Shown: in pieces, positions 9,581 through 18,251 of the stretch
Layout of the letters: each line of letters begins with the position of its first letter
How positions within the stretch are numbered: position 1 is the first letter of the stretch
Assembly: GCA_018380885.1 (NCBI GenBank)
Contig: JAGZSY010000015.1
Span: 62,001-126,000 of the forward strand
DNA: 64,000 nt
From: Enterocloster asparagiformis
Lineage (GTDB): Bacteria; Bacillota; Clostridia; Lachnospirales; Lachnospiraceae
Reading direction: 5' to 3'
Notes under the pieces: generated by a model
What the model was told of the DNA's origin: nothing
Seen by the model: the letters and a program-made list of their open reading frames with translations, nothing else
Databases searched by the model: none
Translations under genes and position numbers: made by a program

Positions 9581-10321
9581 TTACATCGCCATGCCGCCGT
9601 CCACGCTGATGACCTGGCCCGTGATATAACGGGCTGCATCGGAAGCCAGGAACGCGACGAGATTTGCCACATCTTCCGTCTCACCGAAATGCTTCATGGG
9701 AATCTGCTCCACCGCTCCAGCCTTGACGCTGTCGCTCAGGCACTCGGTCATATCGGTATTGATAAAGCCGGGCGCCACCGCGTTCACGGTGATCCCTCTG
9801 CTGGCCAGCTCCCTGGCCGCAGACTTGGTCAGACCGATCACGCCGGCCTTGGCCGCGCAGTAATTGGCCTGGCCCGCGTTGCCCAGCACGCCGGACACGG
9901 AAGAAATGTTGATAATCCGGCCTGATTTCTGTTTTAACATCTGGCGGGACACATGCTTGACGCAGTTGAACACGCCCTTTAAATTCGTCTGGACCACCGC
10001 GTCGAAGTCCTGCTCGGACATCTTCATCAGCAGGTTGTCGCGGGTGATCCCCGCGTTGTTCACCAGGATATCCAGACGGCCGTACTCTTTGAAGATACCG
10101 GCCATGAGCTCGGCGCACTTGTCAAAGTCGGCGACATTGCACTGTACCGCCGTCCCTTTGCCGCCCGCGGCCGTGATCTCGTTTACAACTTCCTCTGCTT
10201 TTGCTGCGGAACCGTTGTAGTTCACCACTACGGTAGCTCCCTGCGCTGCCAGAGTCAGCGCAATCTGCCTGCCGATTCCCCGGCTGGCTCCTGTTACCAA
10301 TGCAATCTTGCCTTCCAGCAT
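9581..10321 (-). CDS. fabG: 3-oxoacyl-ACP reductase FabG
   Basis: A short-chain dehydrogenase of 246 residues. It has the NADPH-binding [12 protein letters not shown] motif, the [11 protein letters not shown] segment typical of FabG, catalytic Ser in INISSVSG and YxxxK in YCAAKAG. It reduces 3-oxoacyl-ACP. GGGGA precedes the ATG. Its place between fabD and fabF in a complete fab operon makes a biosynthetic role much more likely than a general SDR role. Confidence 0.97.
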   Translation of the reverse strand: MLEGKIALVTGASRGIGRQIALTLAAQGATVVVNYNGSAAKAEEVVNEITAAGGKGTAVQCNVADFDKCAELMAGIFKEYGRLDILVNNAGITRDNLLMKMSEQDFDAVVQTNLKGVFNCVKHVSRQMLKQKSGRIINISSVSGVLGNAGQANYCAAKAGVIGLTKSAARELASRGITVNAVAPGFINTDMTECLSDSVKAGAVEQIPMKHFGETEDVANLVAFLASDAARYITGQVISVDGGMAM

Positions 10322-10355
10322 GTGTTTGTCCCCTTTCCAGTCCGTGACCTTATGT

Positions 10356-11282
10356 TTACTGTGCCTGAAGGGCGCTCACTACCTTGTCCACGTCCTCCAG
10401 CGTTTCTATGTTCAGGGTCGTTACCCCGCGGTTGATCTTTTTCATGAAGCCGGCCAGGGTCTTGCCCGGACCGATCTCGATGAAGGTGTCCACCCCGTCT
10501 GCGATCATGGCCTCCACGCTCTGCTGCCAGCGCACGGAGGAGGATACCTGGCGCTTCAGCAGCTCCTTCACCTCGCCGGCGGTTCTCACATAGGCCGCGT
10601 TCACGTTGGCCACGTAGGGAATCTGTGGCTCGTTCACCGCCACCTGCTCCAGCACCCGGCCCAGCTTCTCGCCGGCTTCCTTGAGCATCCCGGAATGGAA
10701 GGGGCCGCTGACGTTGAGCATCAGGGCGCGCTTGGCTCCCGCCGCCTTCAGCTTCTCACAGGCCTCCTCCACAGCCGCCTTCTTGCCGGAAATAACGATC
10801 TGGCCGGGGCAGTTGTAGTTTGCGATCCACACGTCCTCCATGGAACCGGTGACCTCCTCGATGGCGGAGGCGTCCAGGGCCAGAATGGCCGCCATGGCGC
10901 CCTCCCCCACCGGAACGGCCTCCTGCATGAGGATTCCTCTCTGGCGGACCGTGGAGATGGCGTCGTCGGCGCTCATCACGCCCGCGGCCACCAGGGCGCA
11001 GTATTCGCCCAGGCTCAGGCCCGCGGCCACGTCCGGCTTCACGCCCTTCTCCTCCAAAACCTGCATCATTGCGATGCTGGCGGTCACCATGGCCGCCTGG
11101 GTATACTCCGTGATATCCAGCCGGTCGTTCTCCTCAAAGCAGAGCTCCGGCATGGAGAATCCCAGCAGCTCGCTGGCTCTGTCGAACACGCGCCTGCCGG
11201 TCTCCGTGTTCTCATAGAAATCTTTGCCCATTCCGCATTTCTGCGCTCCCTGTCCCGGGAAAATAAATGCAATCCTGCTCAT
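10356..11282 (-). CDS. fabD: Malonyl-CoA:ACP transacylase
   Basis: A protein of 308 residues with [16 protein letters not shown] at the N-terminus and the nucleophile serine in [12 protein letters not shown]; the histidine of the pair is in [10 protein letters not shown]. It moves malonyl from CoA to the carrier protein. The ATG at 11282 is preferred over the GTG two codons upstream because AAGGAG lies 8 bp before it. Confidence 0.96.
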   Translation of the reverse strand: MSRIAFIFPGQGAQKCGMGKDFYENTETGRRVFDRASELLGFSMPELCFEENDRLDITEYTQAAMVTASIAMMQVLEEKGVKPDVAAGLSLGEYCALVAAGVMSADDAISTVRQRGILMQEAVPVGEGAMAAILALDASAIEEVTGSMEDVWIANYNCPGQIVISGKKAAVEEACEKLKAAGAKRALMLNVSGPFHSGMLKEAGEKLGRVLEQVAVNEPQIPYVANVNAAYVRTAGEVKELLKRQVSSSVRWQQSVEAMIADGVDTFIEIGPGKTLAGFMKKINRGVTTLNIETLEDVDKVVSALQAQ

Positions 11283-11313
11283 ATTCACCGCTCCTTTATC
11301 AGAATCCGCCTGT

Positions 11314-12240
11314 TTACGACCAGTGCATCAGCTGGGACGCCTGGGCCATCATTTCCTCGATCATTTCCTTACAGGTCTGCTCTTTGCTGATCATACCCGC
11401 GATCTGTCCCGCCATCACGGTGCCGTTGGTCACGTCGCCCTCCATCACAGCGTTGCGCAGGGTGCCCAGCGTCAGGTACTCCAGCTCCTCAAAGGACTTG
11501 CCCTCCTGCTCCAGCTTGACGTACTCCCGGGTCATCTGGTTGCGCAGGCAGCGCACCGGATGGCCGTGGCTGCGGCCGGTAACGGCGGAGTCGATATCCT
11601 TGGCCTTGATCACGCGCTGCTTGTAGTTCTCGTGCACAATGGACTCCTTGGCAACTACAAAGCGCGTTCCGATCTGAACCGCCTCGGCGCCCAGCATGAA
11701 CGCCGCGGCGATTCCCCTTCCGTCGCCGATTCCGCCTGCGGCGATCACCGGGATGGATACGGCGTCCGCAACCTGGGGAACCAGGGTCATGGTGGTCTGC
11801 TCGCCGATGTGGCCGCCGGACTCCGTGCCCTCCGCCACCAGGGCGTCGGCTCCGTATTTCTCCATACGGCGGGCCAGGGCCACGCTGGCGACCACGGGGA
11901 TCACCTTGATCCCGGCGGATTTCCACATATCCATGTACTTCTCCGGGTTGCCCGCTCCGGTGGTCACCACCTTGATGCCCTCTTCCACGACAACCTTAGC
12001 CACATCCTCCGCGTGGGGGCTCAGCAGCATCACGTTTACGCCGAAAGGCTTGTCGGTCAGCTCTCTGGCCTTGCGGATCTCCGCGCGCACCACCTCGCCC
12101 GGCGCGTTGGCTCCGCCGATCAGCCCGAAACCACCCGCCTCAGATACGGCCGCCGCCAGATTGTGCTCTGCTACCCAGGCCATGCCTCCCTGAATAATTG
12201 GATATTCAATCCCTAACATCTCTGTAATTCTTGTTTTCAT
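11314..12240 (-). CDS. fabK: Enoyl-ACP reductase FabK (FMN-dependent)
   Basis: A protein of 308 residues of the FabK class. It begins MKTRITEMLGIEYPIIQGGM, has VVTTGAGNPEKYM, EGTESGGHIGEQTTMTLVPQ and PVIAAGGIGDGRGIAAAFMLGA, all typical of FabK. It performs the last step of each elongation cycle and replaces FabI, as in many Firmicutes with natural triclosan resistance. The ATG at 12240 has GGAGG at ideal spacing; an upstream start at 12312 would add an Arg-rich tail with no family support. The 169 bp between acpP and this gene contains a short palindrome (12367-12378) and nothing else I can name. Confidence 0.95.
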   Translation of the reverse strand: MKTRITEMLGIEYPIIQGGMAWVAEHNLAAAVSEAGGFGLIGGANAPGEVVRAEIRKARELTDKPFGVNVMLLSPHAEDVAKVVVEEGIKVVTTGAGNPEKYMDMWKSAGIKVIPVVASVALARRMEKYGADALVAEGTESGGHIGEQTTMTLVPQVADAVSIPVIAAGGIGDGRGIAAAFMLGAEAVQIGTRFVVAKESIVHENYKQRVIKAKDIDSAVTGRSHGHPVRCLRNQMTREYVKLEQEGKSFEELEYLTLGTLRNAVMEGDVTNGTVMAGQIAGMISKEQTCKEMIEEMMAQASQLMHWS

Positions 12241-12409
12241 ATCGTTTCCTCCAGTTCTACATTCCCTGCGGCAACATCGCGACCGCAATGCGCGGGCAGC
12301 GCTCTTCGGCAAGCGAACGCAAGCTGCGCCGGCAGCTCATCGCATACAATGAACGAAACAGCGTGTGTGTTGCAACACGCCGTCTCGCCTTTGATGACAT
12401 TATTCCGAT

Positions 12410-12643
12410 TTACGCCTCAACGCCTTTTGCCTTTAAGTAGTCCATAACCTGTCCAACTGTGGTCAACTGCTCCAGGTCCTCCGCCGGAATCTCAACGGAA
12501 TACTCATCCTCCAGCGCCATTACCAGCTCGAACAGATCCAGGGAATCCGCGCCCAGGTCCTCTTTGAAGGAAGAAGCCTCGGTAACGGTCTCTGCGTCCA
12601 CGCTTAACTGCTCCGCAATAATCTCTTTCATTTTCTCCAACAT
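12410..12643 (-). CDS. acpP: Acyl carrier protein
   Basis: An acidic protein of 77 residues with the phosphopantetheine attachment serine in LGADSLDLFELVMALEDEY. It begins MLEKMKEIIAEQLSVDAETV, has AAGGAG upstream, and is the second gene of the fatty-acid operon after fabH. Confidence 0.97.
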   Translation of the reverse strand: MLEKMKEIIAEQLSVDAETVTEASSFKEDLGADSLDLFELVMALEDEYSVEIPAEDLEQLTTVGQVMDYLKAKGVEA

Positions 12644-12697
12644 GATGTTTTTCTCCTTTTTACTTTTTGATTTTATAATAAGATATTTTTTTATGCC

Positions 12698-13672
12698 TTA
12701 CCATTCTACCAGAGTTGCGCCCCATGTCAACCCCGCACCGAACCCGGAAAGCACAATTTTGTCCCCGGGCTTCAACATTCCCTTCCGATTCATCTCATCT
12801 AACAGCAGGGGAACCGATCCGCCGGAGGTATTTCCGTAGCGTTCCATATTGGCCGGGAACTTATCGGTATCCACCTTCAAACGCTTGGCTACGGACTCGA
12901 TGATCCGGTAGTTGGCCTGATGGAGCACGAAGTATCGGACCTCCTCCAGGGAGGTATTGTTCTCCTCCAGCAGCTCTCTGATAATCTCCGGAACTTTTTT
13001 CACCGCAAATTTAAACACCGCCTGGCCGTCCATGGTCATGTAGCCCAGTTCCGGCTTTTTTCCCAGAAGAAAATTTCCGTTGGTGCGCGATCCACAGGTG
13101 AGCACGCCGCCCTTCTGTCCGTCCGAATGCATCTTCACGCCGATCACGCCGCGCTCCGAGGCCTGAACCACCACCGCTCCGGCTCCGTCGCCGAACAGCA
13201 CGCAGGTTCCCCGGTCCGTCCAGTCCAAAAGCTTGCTGAGCACATCGGAGCCGACCACCAGCGCCGTGCGGTAAATCCCCGCCTGGATAAACGCGTGGGC
13301 CGTGTTCAGCGCGAACACAAAGCCCGTGCAGGCCGCGCTTATGTCAAAACCGGCTGCGTTCACCGCCCCGATCTGTTCCTGAATCTCGCAGGCCCCGTTG
13401 GGGAAGCAATAGTCCGGTGAAGAAGTTGCCAACAGGATCAAATCCACATCCTCCGGCGCCACGCCCGCCTGGTCCAGCGCCCGTTTTGCCGCCTCAGCAG
13501 CCATGAATGAGTTGGTCTCCGCGGTAGCGATCCGGCGCTCACCGATCCCGGTCCTGCTGCGAATCCACTCGTCATTGGTCTCCACAATCTTGGCCAGGTC
13601 ATCATTTGTTACGGTTTGTTCCGGCACGTACGAACCGGTTCCTACGATCCTTGTTGTCATCATCTTACCCAT
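12698..13672 (-). CDS. fabH: Beta-ketoacyl-ACP synthase III
   Basis: A protein of 324 residues with the FabH signature. It has RIVGTGSYVPEQTVTNDDLAKIVETNDEW, the nucleophile cysteine in FDISAACTGFVFALN, His in YFVLHQANYRII and Asn in GNTSGGSVP. It condenses acetyl-CoA (or a branched acyl-CoA) with malonyl-ACP and starts the pathway. It is the first gene of the operon. GAGGA precedes the ATG at 13672 by six bases. Confidence 0.97.
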   Translation of the reverse strand: MGKMMTTRIVGTGSYVPEQTVTNDDLAKIVETNDEWIRSRTGIGERRIATAETNSFMAAEAAKRALDQAGVAPEDVDLILLATSSPDYCFPNGACEIQEQIGAVNAAGFDISAACTGFVFALNTAHAFIQAGIYRTALVVGSDVLSKLLDWTDRGTCVLFGDGAGAVVVQASERGVIGVKMHSDGQKGGVLTCGSRTNGNFLLGKKPELGYMTMDGQAVFKFAVKKVPEIIRELLEENNTSLEEVRYFVLHQANYRIIESVAKRLKVDTDKFPANMERYGNTSGGSVPLLLDEMNRKGMLKPGDKIVLSGFGAGLTWGATLVEW

Positions 13673-13711
13673 TCGAATCCTCGTCGTTTTCTGTGGAACT
13701 TTTGTTTATCT

Positions 13712-13735
13712 TTCAAATACTTTGAACATCAAAGT
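13712..13735 (-). promoter_or_regulatory. FabT-like double operator upstream of fabH
   Basis: ACTTTGA-TGT-TCAAAGT (13719-13735) is a perfect 7-3-7 inverted repeat and resembles the TTTGA-N3-TCAAA operator of the MarR-family fatty-acid regulator FabT. A second palindrome, TTCAAA-GTA-TTTGAA (13712-13726), overlaps it. They lie just downstream of the -10 box, where a bound repressor would block initiation. No fabT gene adjoins the operon. Confidence 0.65.
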
Positions 13736-13736
13736 A

Positions 13737-13765
13737 ATACTACAGGAAACACCTGGATTTGTCAA
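13737..13765 (-). promoter_or_regulatory. Promoter of the fatty-acid synthesis operon
   Basis: On the minus strand TTGACA (13760-13765) and TAGTAT (13737-13742) are separated by exactly 17 bp. The promoter is about 65 bp upstream of fabH and immediately precedes the palindromes at 13712-13735. Confidence 0.85.
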
Positions 13766-13931
13766 GAAGATTTTGCCGCATTTGAAATGGGCCGCCGGAG
13801 TTTTCATCGTCAAAATTCGCCCTTGTGCAAAAAGGTCTGTTGTAAGCGCTTCCAAATGTTAATTTTTTTCGAACTTTTTATAAACTTTACCTTTTATTAC
13901 CATATATTACCGTTTTGGGCCGGTCGGGATA

Positions 13932-13960
13932 TTGACTTTTTTTGGCGAATCTGCTAATTT
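13932..13960 (+). promoter_or_regulatory. Promoter of the abrB-like gene
   Basis: TTGACT (13932-13937) and TAATTT (13955-13960) are 17 bp apart on the plus strand, about 40 bp before the ATG at 14001. The interval 13673-14000 therefore holds two divergent promoters and the fab operators; nothing else was seen in it. Confidence 0.65.
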
Positions 13961-14000
13961 AATACTGCAAGGGAGTAAATTTTTTACAAGGGGGTAAAAA

Positions 14001-14264
14001 ATGAAAACAACTGGCGTTGTCCGTAAATTGGACGAACTCGGCAGAATTACGCTTCCCATTGAACTGCGCAGAAGCCTGAACCTGGATGTTAAGGACGGTT
14101 TGGAGATCACTGTACAGGACGATTGCATTATCTTGAAGAAAGCGGAGTCCGCCGACATTTTCACAGGCAGTACCGATGACCTGATTGATTATGAGGGCAA
14201 GAAGGTATCCCGGTCATCTGTCCTGGCATTGGCAAAGCTGGCCGGACTTAACGTGTCAGAATAG
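14001..14264 (+). CDS. AbrB/SpoVT-type transition-state regulator
   Basis: A protein of 87 residues. The first 50 residues (MKTTGVVRKLDELGRITLPIELRRSL) match the swapped-hairpin AbrB DNA-binding fold. The rest (VSRSSVLALAKLAGLNV) is a short C-terminal region seen in clostridial AbrB proteins. Such proteins regulate stationary-phase and transition genes. AAGGGGG lies upstream. It is transcribed divergently from the fatty-acid operon and ends in a strong hairpin, so it is a single-gene unit. Confidence 0.9.
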   Translation: MKTTGVVRKLDELGRITLPIELRRSLNLDVKDGLEITVQDDCIILKKAESADIFTGSTDDLIDYEGKKVSRSSVLALAKLAGLNVSE

Positions 14265-14270
14265 CAAAAC

Positions 14271-14331
14271 AGCCTGCTGTTACTTCTTCCATAATAAATA
14301 CTCTTTATTATAGAAGAAATGGCAGCAGGCT
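14271..14331. terminator. Long interrupted hairpin between convergent abrB and rsmI
   Basis: AGCCTGCTG (14271-14279) pairs with CAGCAGGCT (14323-14331). Inside it TTCTTC/GAAGAA and ATAATAAA/TTTATTAT also pair. The genes on both sides converge on it, so it probably terminates both. The T tail is weak on each strand. Confidence 0.65.
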
Positions 14332-14356
14332 TGTTCCGTTTTATGGGCCTGTGGCG

Positions 14357-15205
14357 CTATTTCAGCGTCTGCTGGTAGATGTCCCTCCGGCTCACACCGC
14401 GGTCCCTGGCCACCGCTTTCATGGCCTCTTTCTTTTCCATTCCACCCTTCATGTAATATTCCAGGTGTTCCTCAACACTCATCTCCTCCCAGGAGCGGAT
14501 TCTCTCCTCCTCCAGCTCCCGCACGGAAATCCCTTCTATCACAATCACGCACTCCCCCCTGGGTTCCTGGGCTTCGTAAAGGTTCAGAGCCTCCTCGAAG
14601 GTGGTGCGAAACGCGGTCTCATGCTTCTTGGTCAGCTCCCGGCACACGGTGATGCGGCGGTTCCCCAGCGCTCCGTACAAATCCGTCAGTGTTTTCACCA
14701 GATGGTGGGGGGCCTCGTACACGATAATGGTTCTGGTCTCGCGCTTCAGCTCCTCCAGGATTCTGACCCGCTCCTTCTTGTCCCCCTTCTCCGACGGCAG
14801 AAAGGCCTCGAAGCAGAATCTGCGGGTGGACAGCCCGGACATGGTCAGGGCCGTGATACAGGCCGCGGGGCCGGGCAGGGACGTGACTTCGATTCCCGCC
14901 TCGTAGCACTGGCGCACCAGTTCCTCCCCCGGATCGGAGATGCCCGGCGTGCCCGCGTCGGTGATCAGCGCAATGTTCACGCCCTGGGCCATCTGGGACA
15001 CCAGGTAGGCGGCCTTATCCACCTTGTTATACTCGTGGTAGCTTGTCATCGGGGTTTTGATCTCAAAATGATTCAAAAGCTTAATGCTGTGACGGGTGTC
15101 CTCCGCCGCGATCAAATCCACTTCCTTTAAGGTCCTCAGCACCCGGAACGTGATATCCTCCAGGTTGCCGATGGGCGTTGCGCACAGATACAGTTTTCCT
15201 GCCAT
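14357..15205 (-). CDS. rsmI: 16S rRNA (cytidine-1402-2'-O)-methyltransferase
   Basis: A protein of 282 residues of the tetrapyrrole-methylase fold. KLYLCATPIGNLEDITFRVL at the N-terminus, AEDTRHSIKLLNHF, ALITDAGTPGISDPGEELV and SLPGPAACITALTMSGL are diagnostic for RsmI. It methylates the ribose of C1402 of 16S rRNA using SAM. The ATG at 15205 has a GGAG just upstream; an ATG at 15238 would add 11 charged residues. It is the last gene of a four-gene operon with holB, ricT and a trmN6-like gene, an arrangement widespread in Firmicutes. Confidence 0.95.
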   Translation of the reverse strand: MAGKLYLCATPIGNLEDITFRVLRTLKEVDLIAAEDTRHSIKLLNHFEIKTPMTSYHEYNKVDKAAYLVSQMAQGVNIALITDAGTPGISDPGEELVRQCYEAGIEVTSLPGPAACITALTMSGLSTRRFCFEAFLPSEKGDKKERVRILEELKRETRTIIVYEAPHHLVKTLTDLYGALGNRRITVCRELTKKHETAFRTTFEEALNLYEAQEPRGECVIVIEGISVRELEEERIRSWEEMSVEEHLEYYMKGGMEKKEAMKAVARDRGVSRRDIYQQTLK

Positions 15206-15241
15206 GGCTTTCTCCTTCTCCTGCCGTTTCGCTGTCATGTC

Positions 15242-16024
15242 TCAATATCCATAGGTGGTCCTGATCTCCTCGGAATAGCCGCCGTCCCTGTCAAATACCA
15301 CCACCGGGGACTCCACCTTCATCAGAGCGCCGCCGCCGCGGACCGCCTCGATGAGCACCATGTTGGCCTCCCGGTCCGCGTAAGGGTGAACAAACTTCAT
15401 CCGCTTGGGCTCCAGCCCGTGGCGGGTGAAGGTTTCCAGAATTTCCACCAGCCGCCTGGGCCTGTGAACCATATAGAAGCGGCCCATGGGCCTTAACACC
15501 TTGGCGCCCTCCCGGATCACGTCCTCCAGGGTGCAGCACACCTCATGGCGGGCGATGGCCTTGGCATCGCTGGGGTTCTTCAGCCCGTGGGCGTGGTTCA
15601 TGTAGGGCGGGTTGCTGGTAATCACATCAAAAGAAGCCAGCTTAAACAGCCGGCCGGCTTCCTTTATATCTCCCGTTACGATCTCCACCTTGGCTTCCAG
15701 ATGGTTGTAGGCCACGCTGCGCCGGGCCATGTCCGCCGACTCCTCCTGAATCTCCAGACCCGTAAAATGGCTTCCCGGAGTCTTGGCCTCCAGCAGGATG
15801 GGGATAATGCCCGTCCCGGTGCCCAAATCCAGGACCGTCTCCCCCGGCTTTACCACCGCGAATCCCGACAACAGCACCGCGTCCATGCCGAAACAGAACG
15901 CGCCCCTGCGCTGGATAATGCCGTAGCCGCCCCGCTGCAAATCGTCGATCCGCTCATCGTCGCGCAGAAGCACGGGACCGGCCTCTGTCCAGGCGTGTTC
16001 CTGGTCTCTGCTCTCAGTTGTCAT
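15242..16024 (-). CDS. tRNA1(Val) N6-adenine methyltransferase-like protein (TrmN6/YfiC family)
   Basis: A protein of 260 residues, a class I SAM methyltransferase. It has VLDLGTGTGIIPILL for SAM binding and the adenine-N6 catalytic motif SNPPYM. The GYGIIQRRGAFCFGMDAVLLSGF lead is typical of the YfiC/YabB group. It likely methylates a tRNA or rRNA adenine; the exact target is inferred. Its ATG lies within the last codons of ricT, overlapping it by 11 bp, so the genes are translationally coupled. Confidence 0.9.
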   Translation of the reverse strand: MTTESRDQEHAWTEAGPVLLRDDERIDDLQRGGYGIIQRRGAFCFGMDAVLLSGFAVVKPGETVLDLGTGTGIIPILLEAKTPGSHFTGLEIQEESADMARRSVAYNHLEAKVEIVTGDIKEAGRLFKLASFDVITSNPPYMNHAHGLKNPSDAKAIARHEVCCTLEDVIREGAKVLRPMGRFYMVHRPRRLVEILETFTRHGLEPKRMKFVHPYADREANMVLIEAVRGGGALMKVESPVVVFDRDGGYSEEIRTTYGY

Positions 16025-16943
16025 CCAGCTTCGACTTTCCTTCCTTTTTCTCCAGCGCTTCCAGCTTTTTGAGCTCGGCCTCGGACGTCTCCTTGTCCTT
16101 CTCCTTGCCGCCCTTGCCCTTTTTCTTGCGCGGCTTGAACTTCAGCTGATCCGCCTTGTATTCCCGTATCTCCTTCTCGTCCCGGTCCACGGTCACCACC
16201 ACCTTCACCAGCTGGCGCAGCACGTTCACGCTCTGGACCTCGCCCTTTAAGCCGTCGGCCGTGGTCACATAGTCGCCCGGGTTGGGCAGCCTGCTGTTGA
16301 GCACCTCGTAGGTCTCCTCCTCGTTCTTCAGGCAGCACATCAAGCGCCCGCACACACCGGATATCTTCGTGGGGTTCAGGGAGAGATTCTGCTCCTTGGC
16401 CATCTTGATGGACACAGGAATGAACTCGGACAAATAGGAGTGGCAGCACAGCGCCCTCCCGCAGATGCCGATGCCGCCCATGATCTTAGTCTCATCGCGG
16501 ACTCCCACCTGCCGCAGCTCGATGCGCGTCTTGAACACGCTGGCTAAATCCTTCACCAGCTCGCGGAAATCGATTCTGCCGTCCGCCGTGAAATAGAACA
16601 GCACTTTATTGTTGTCGAAGGTGTATTCCGCATCGATCAGCTTCATCTCCAGGTTGTGCTTTTTGATCTTCTCCTGGCAGATGCGGAACGCTTCCTTTTC
16701 CTTATCTTTATTGCGTTTCTCCACGGCCTCGTCCTCGGACGTGGCCATGCGGATCACCGACTTTAAGGGCGGCACCACCTTGGACTCGTCCACATCCCGG
16801 TTTCCCAGCACCACATAGCCGTACTCGATGCCCCTGGCCGTCTCCACAATCACATGGTCTCCTATTTTAATCTTTCGCCCGGCGGGGTCAAAGTAGTAAA
16901 TCTTTCCCGCGGTGCGAAAGCGCACTCCAATGACAGTTATCAT
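16014..16943 (-). CDS. ricT: PSP1-domain regulator RicT (YaaT)
   Basis: A protein of 309 residues with the PSP1 domain. MITVIGVRFRTAGKIYYFDP, the LRQVGVRDETKIMGGIGICGRALCC segment and ISGVCGRLMCCLKNEEE hold the conserved cysteines that ligate iron-sulfur clusters in the RicAFT complex. In Bacillus this complex promotes mRNA maturation by RNase Y and affects sporulation. The C-terminal 60 residues are Lys/Glu-rich and probably disordered. AGGAG supports the ATG at 16943. The upstream ATG at 16997 is not supported by the family. Confidence 0.92.
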   Translation of the reverse strand: MITVIGVRFRTAGKIYYFDPAGRKIKIGDHVIVETARGIEYGYVVLGNRDVDESKVVPPLKSVIRMATSEDEAVEKRNKDKEKEAFRICQEKIKKHNLEMKLIDAEYTFDNNKVLFYFTADGRIDFRELVKDLASVFKTRIELRQVGVRDETKIMGGIGICGRALCCHSYLSEFIPVSIKMAKEQNLSLNPTKISGVCGRLMCCLKNEEETYEVLNSRLPNPGDYVTTADGLKGEVQSVNVLRQLVKVVVTVDRDEKEIREYKADQLKFKPRKKKGKGGKEKDKETSEAELKKLEALEKKEGKSKLDDN

Positions 16944-17061
16944 ATCTGTTTTATCTCCTTTTCCAGCGGGCAGGGCCCGCGCATCTATCCATCTCATACC
17001 GATCAGTATTCCCGGAATACCAGGGGTTAAGACCCCTTTTCGGCAGCGGCCGCAGCCGCAG

Positions 17062-18051
17062 TCAGTTTTCTTTCATGGTCAGCAGAAGCAGCTCCATGAC
17101 CAGCTCCATGTTCACATTGGCGTCCAGACGGATTCTGGCCTTGTCGATGGCTGTGAGCACCCGCTCCAGCCCCTCGTAGCCGCTGACCGTGCTCATGGTG
17201 TTCACGGTGGAGAACTCGTCCTTAAAGATCAGCAGGTTGATATCCTTGGTGGTCTTGTACATGAGCACATCGCGGTACCACATCTGCATAAAATCCAGGC
17301 ACTGGTGTATATCCAGCTTTTCGTCCTTCATTTTCCGAATCCGCTCCAAGAGCTCCGAGATATCCGACTTTTTCAGATTCTTTAACAGATCCAGCAGCTC
17401 CCCGTACAGGCGTCTGAATTCCTCGGAATCCGCCAGGTGAATGGCCTTGCCCAGATTCCCCCGGGCAAACGCGGTGAAAATATCGGCCTGCGGCTCCTCC
17501 ACGCCCATCCGGCTTATGAGGTAATCCTTCACCTGCGCGTCCTGTAAGGGCTTCAGCTTTAACTGGACGCAGCGCGACAGGATCGTGGGCAGAAAGGACT
17601 CGGCGTTGGTGGTGAGAAGCAGGATCACCGCATACGCGGGCGGCTCCTCAATGGTCTTTAACAGCGCGTTCTGAGCCTGCACGGTCATCTTCTCCGCCTC
17701 ATCCACAATGTAAATCTTGTGTGCGCTGCTGTATGGCTTTACCTGAATCGTATCGTTGATCTGATGGCGCACATCGTCCACGCCGATACTGGCCGGTTTC
17801 TCGTGGGTCACATAGATCAAATCCGGGTGATTGCCGGACAACACCTGCTTGCAGGCATGGCACTGGCGGCACGGGTCCGCCTGCCCCTTCTCGCAGAGCA
17901 GCGCCAGCGCAAAGGCGTTGGCCAGGGACTTCTTTCCCATCCCTTCCTCCCCTGAGAGTATATATGCATGGGAAATATTCCCAGTTAGTACCGCGTTGAA
18001 AAAATGCTCCTTGATCGGTTCATGGCCCAGTATTTCTTTTAATTCCAGCAT
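17062..18051 (-). CDS. holB: DNA polymerase III delta' subunit
   Basis: A protein of 329 residues, an AAA+ clamp-loader subunit. It has ILGHEPIKEHFFNAVLTGNISHAYILSG, a P-loop with Lys (GEEGMGKKSLA), the zinc-binding CRQCHACKQVLSGNHPD, VDEAEKMTVQAQNALLKTIEEPP and the SRC motif in ILSRCVQLKL. As in other delta' subunits its role is structural in loading the beta clamp. It is the first gene of the operon ending at rsmI. The 118 bp to ricT holds only a weak GGGGT/ACCCC hairpin. Confidence 0.95.
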   Translation of the reverse strand: MLELKEILGHEPIKEHFFNAVLTGNISHAYILSGEEGMGKKSLANAFALALLCEKGQADPCRQCHACKQVLSGNHPDLIYVTHEKPASIGVDDVRHQINDTIQVKPYSSAHKIYIVDEAEKMTVQAQNALLKTIEEPPAYAVILLLTTNAESFLPTILSRCVQLKLKPLQDAQVKDYLISRMGVEEPQADIFTAFARGNLGKAIHLADSEEFRRLYGELLDLLKNLKKSDISELLERIRKMKDEKLDIHQCLDFMQMWYRDVLMYKTTKDINLLIFKDEFSTVNTMSTVSGYEGLERVLTAIDKARIRLDANVNMELVMELLLLTMKEN

Positions 18052-18110
18052 GACTGTCCCCCTTGCTGCTCTTTCTCCGCGCCCTCCCGGCGCCGGGCAA
18101 TCTCCTATTT

Positions 18111-18139
18111 AGTATAGCATAAGTTGATTTTTATGTATA
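18111..18139 (-). promoter_or_regulatory. Promoter of the holB-ricT-trmN6-rsmI operon
   Basis: An extended -10 TGCTATACT (TATACT at 18111-18116) and a 4/6 -35 TATACA (18134-18139) are 17 bp apart on the minus strand, about 60 bp upstream of holB. Confidence 0.6.
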
Positions 18140-18198
18140 CTGAAATCTTATGGCAGAGAACCGGGCGGAAGGCCGGTCCGCCACCGCGAAAGAATCCC

Positions 18199-18221
18199 CC
18201 TGCCGGACGTCGCCCGGCAGG
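18199..18221 (-). terminator. Probable terminator after the first YfcC/M20 operon
   Basis: CCTGCCGG (18199-18206) pairs with CCGGCAGG (18214-18221). On the minus strand it is followed by ATTCTTTC, a weak T tail, just past the M20 gene stop. Confidence 0.45.
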
Positions 18222-18251
18222 AGGATCCTTCATCCTCATTCCTTATCTGAT

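Noticed and set aside
10308..12216. Plus-strand frames of 360 and 330 codons opposite fabD and fabK
   Set aside because: His/Leu-rich shadow translations of clear fatty-acid genes, without start signals or motifs.
11314..12312. Longer fabK starting at 12312
   Set aside because: The extra 24 residues are Arg/Cys-rich and unlike FabK; GGAGG lies right before the ATG at 12240.
13719..13735. FapR box
   Set aside because: The palindrome is TTTGA-N3-TCAAA, which matches FabT-type and not the FapR TTAGTACC-type operator.
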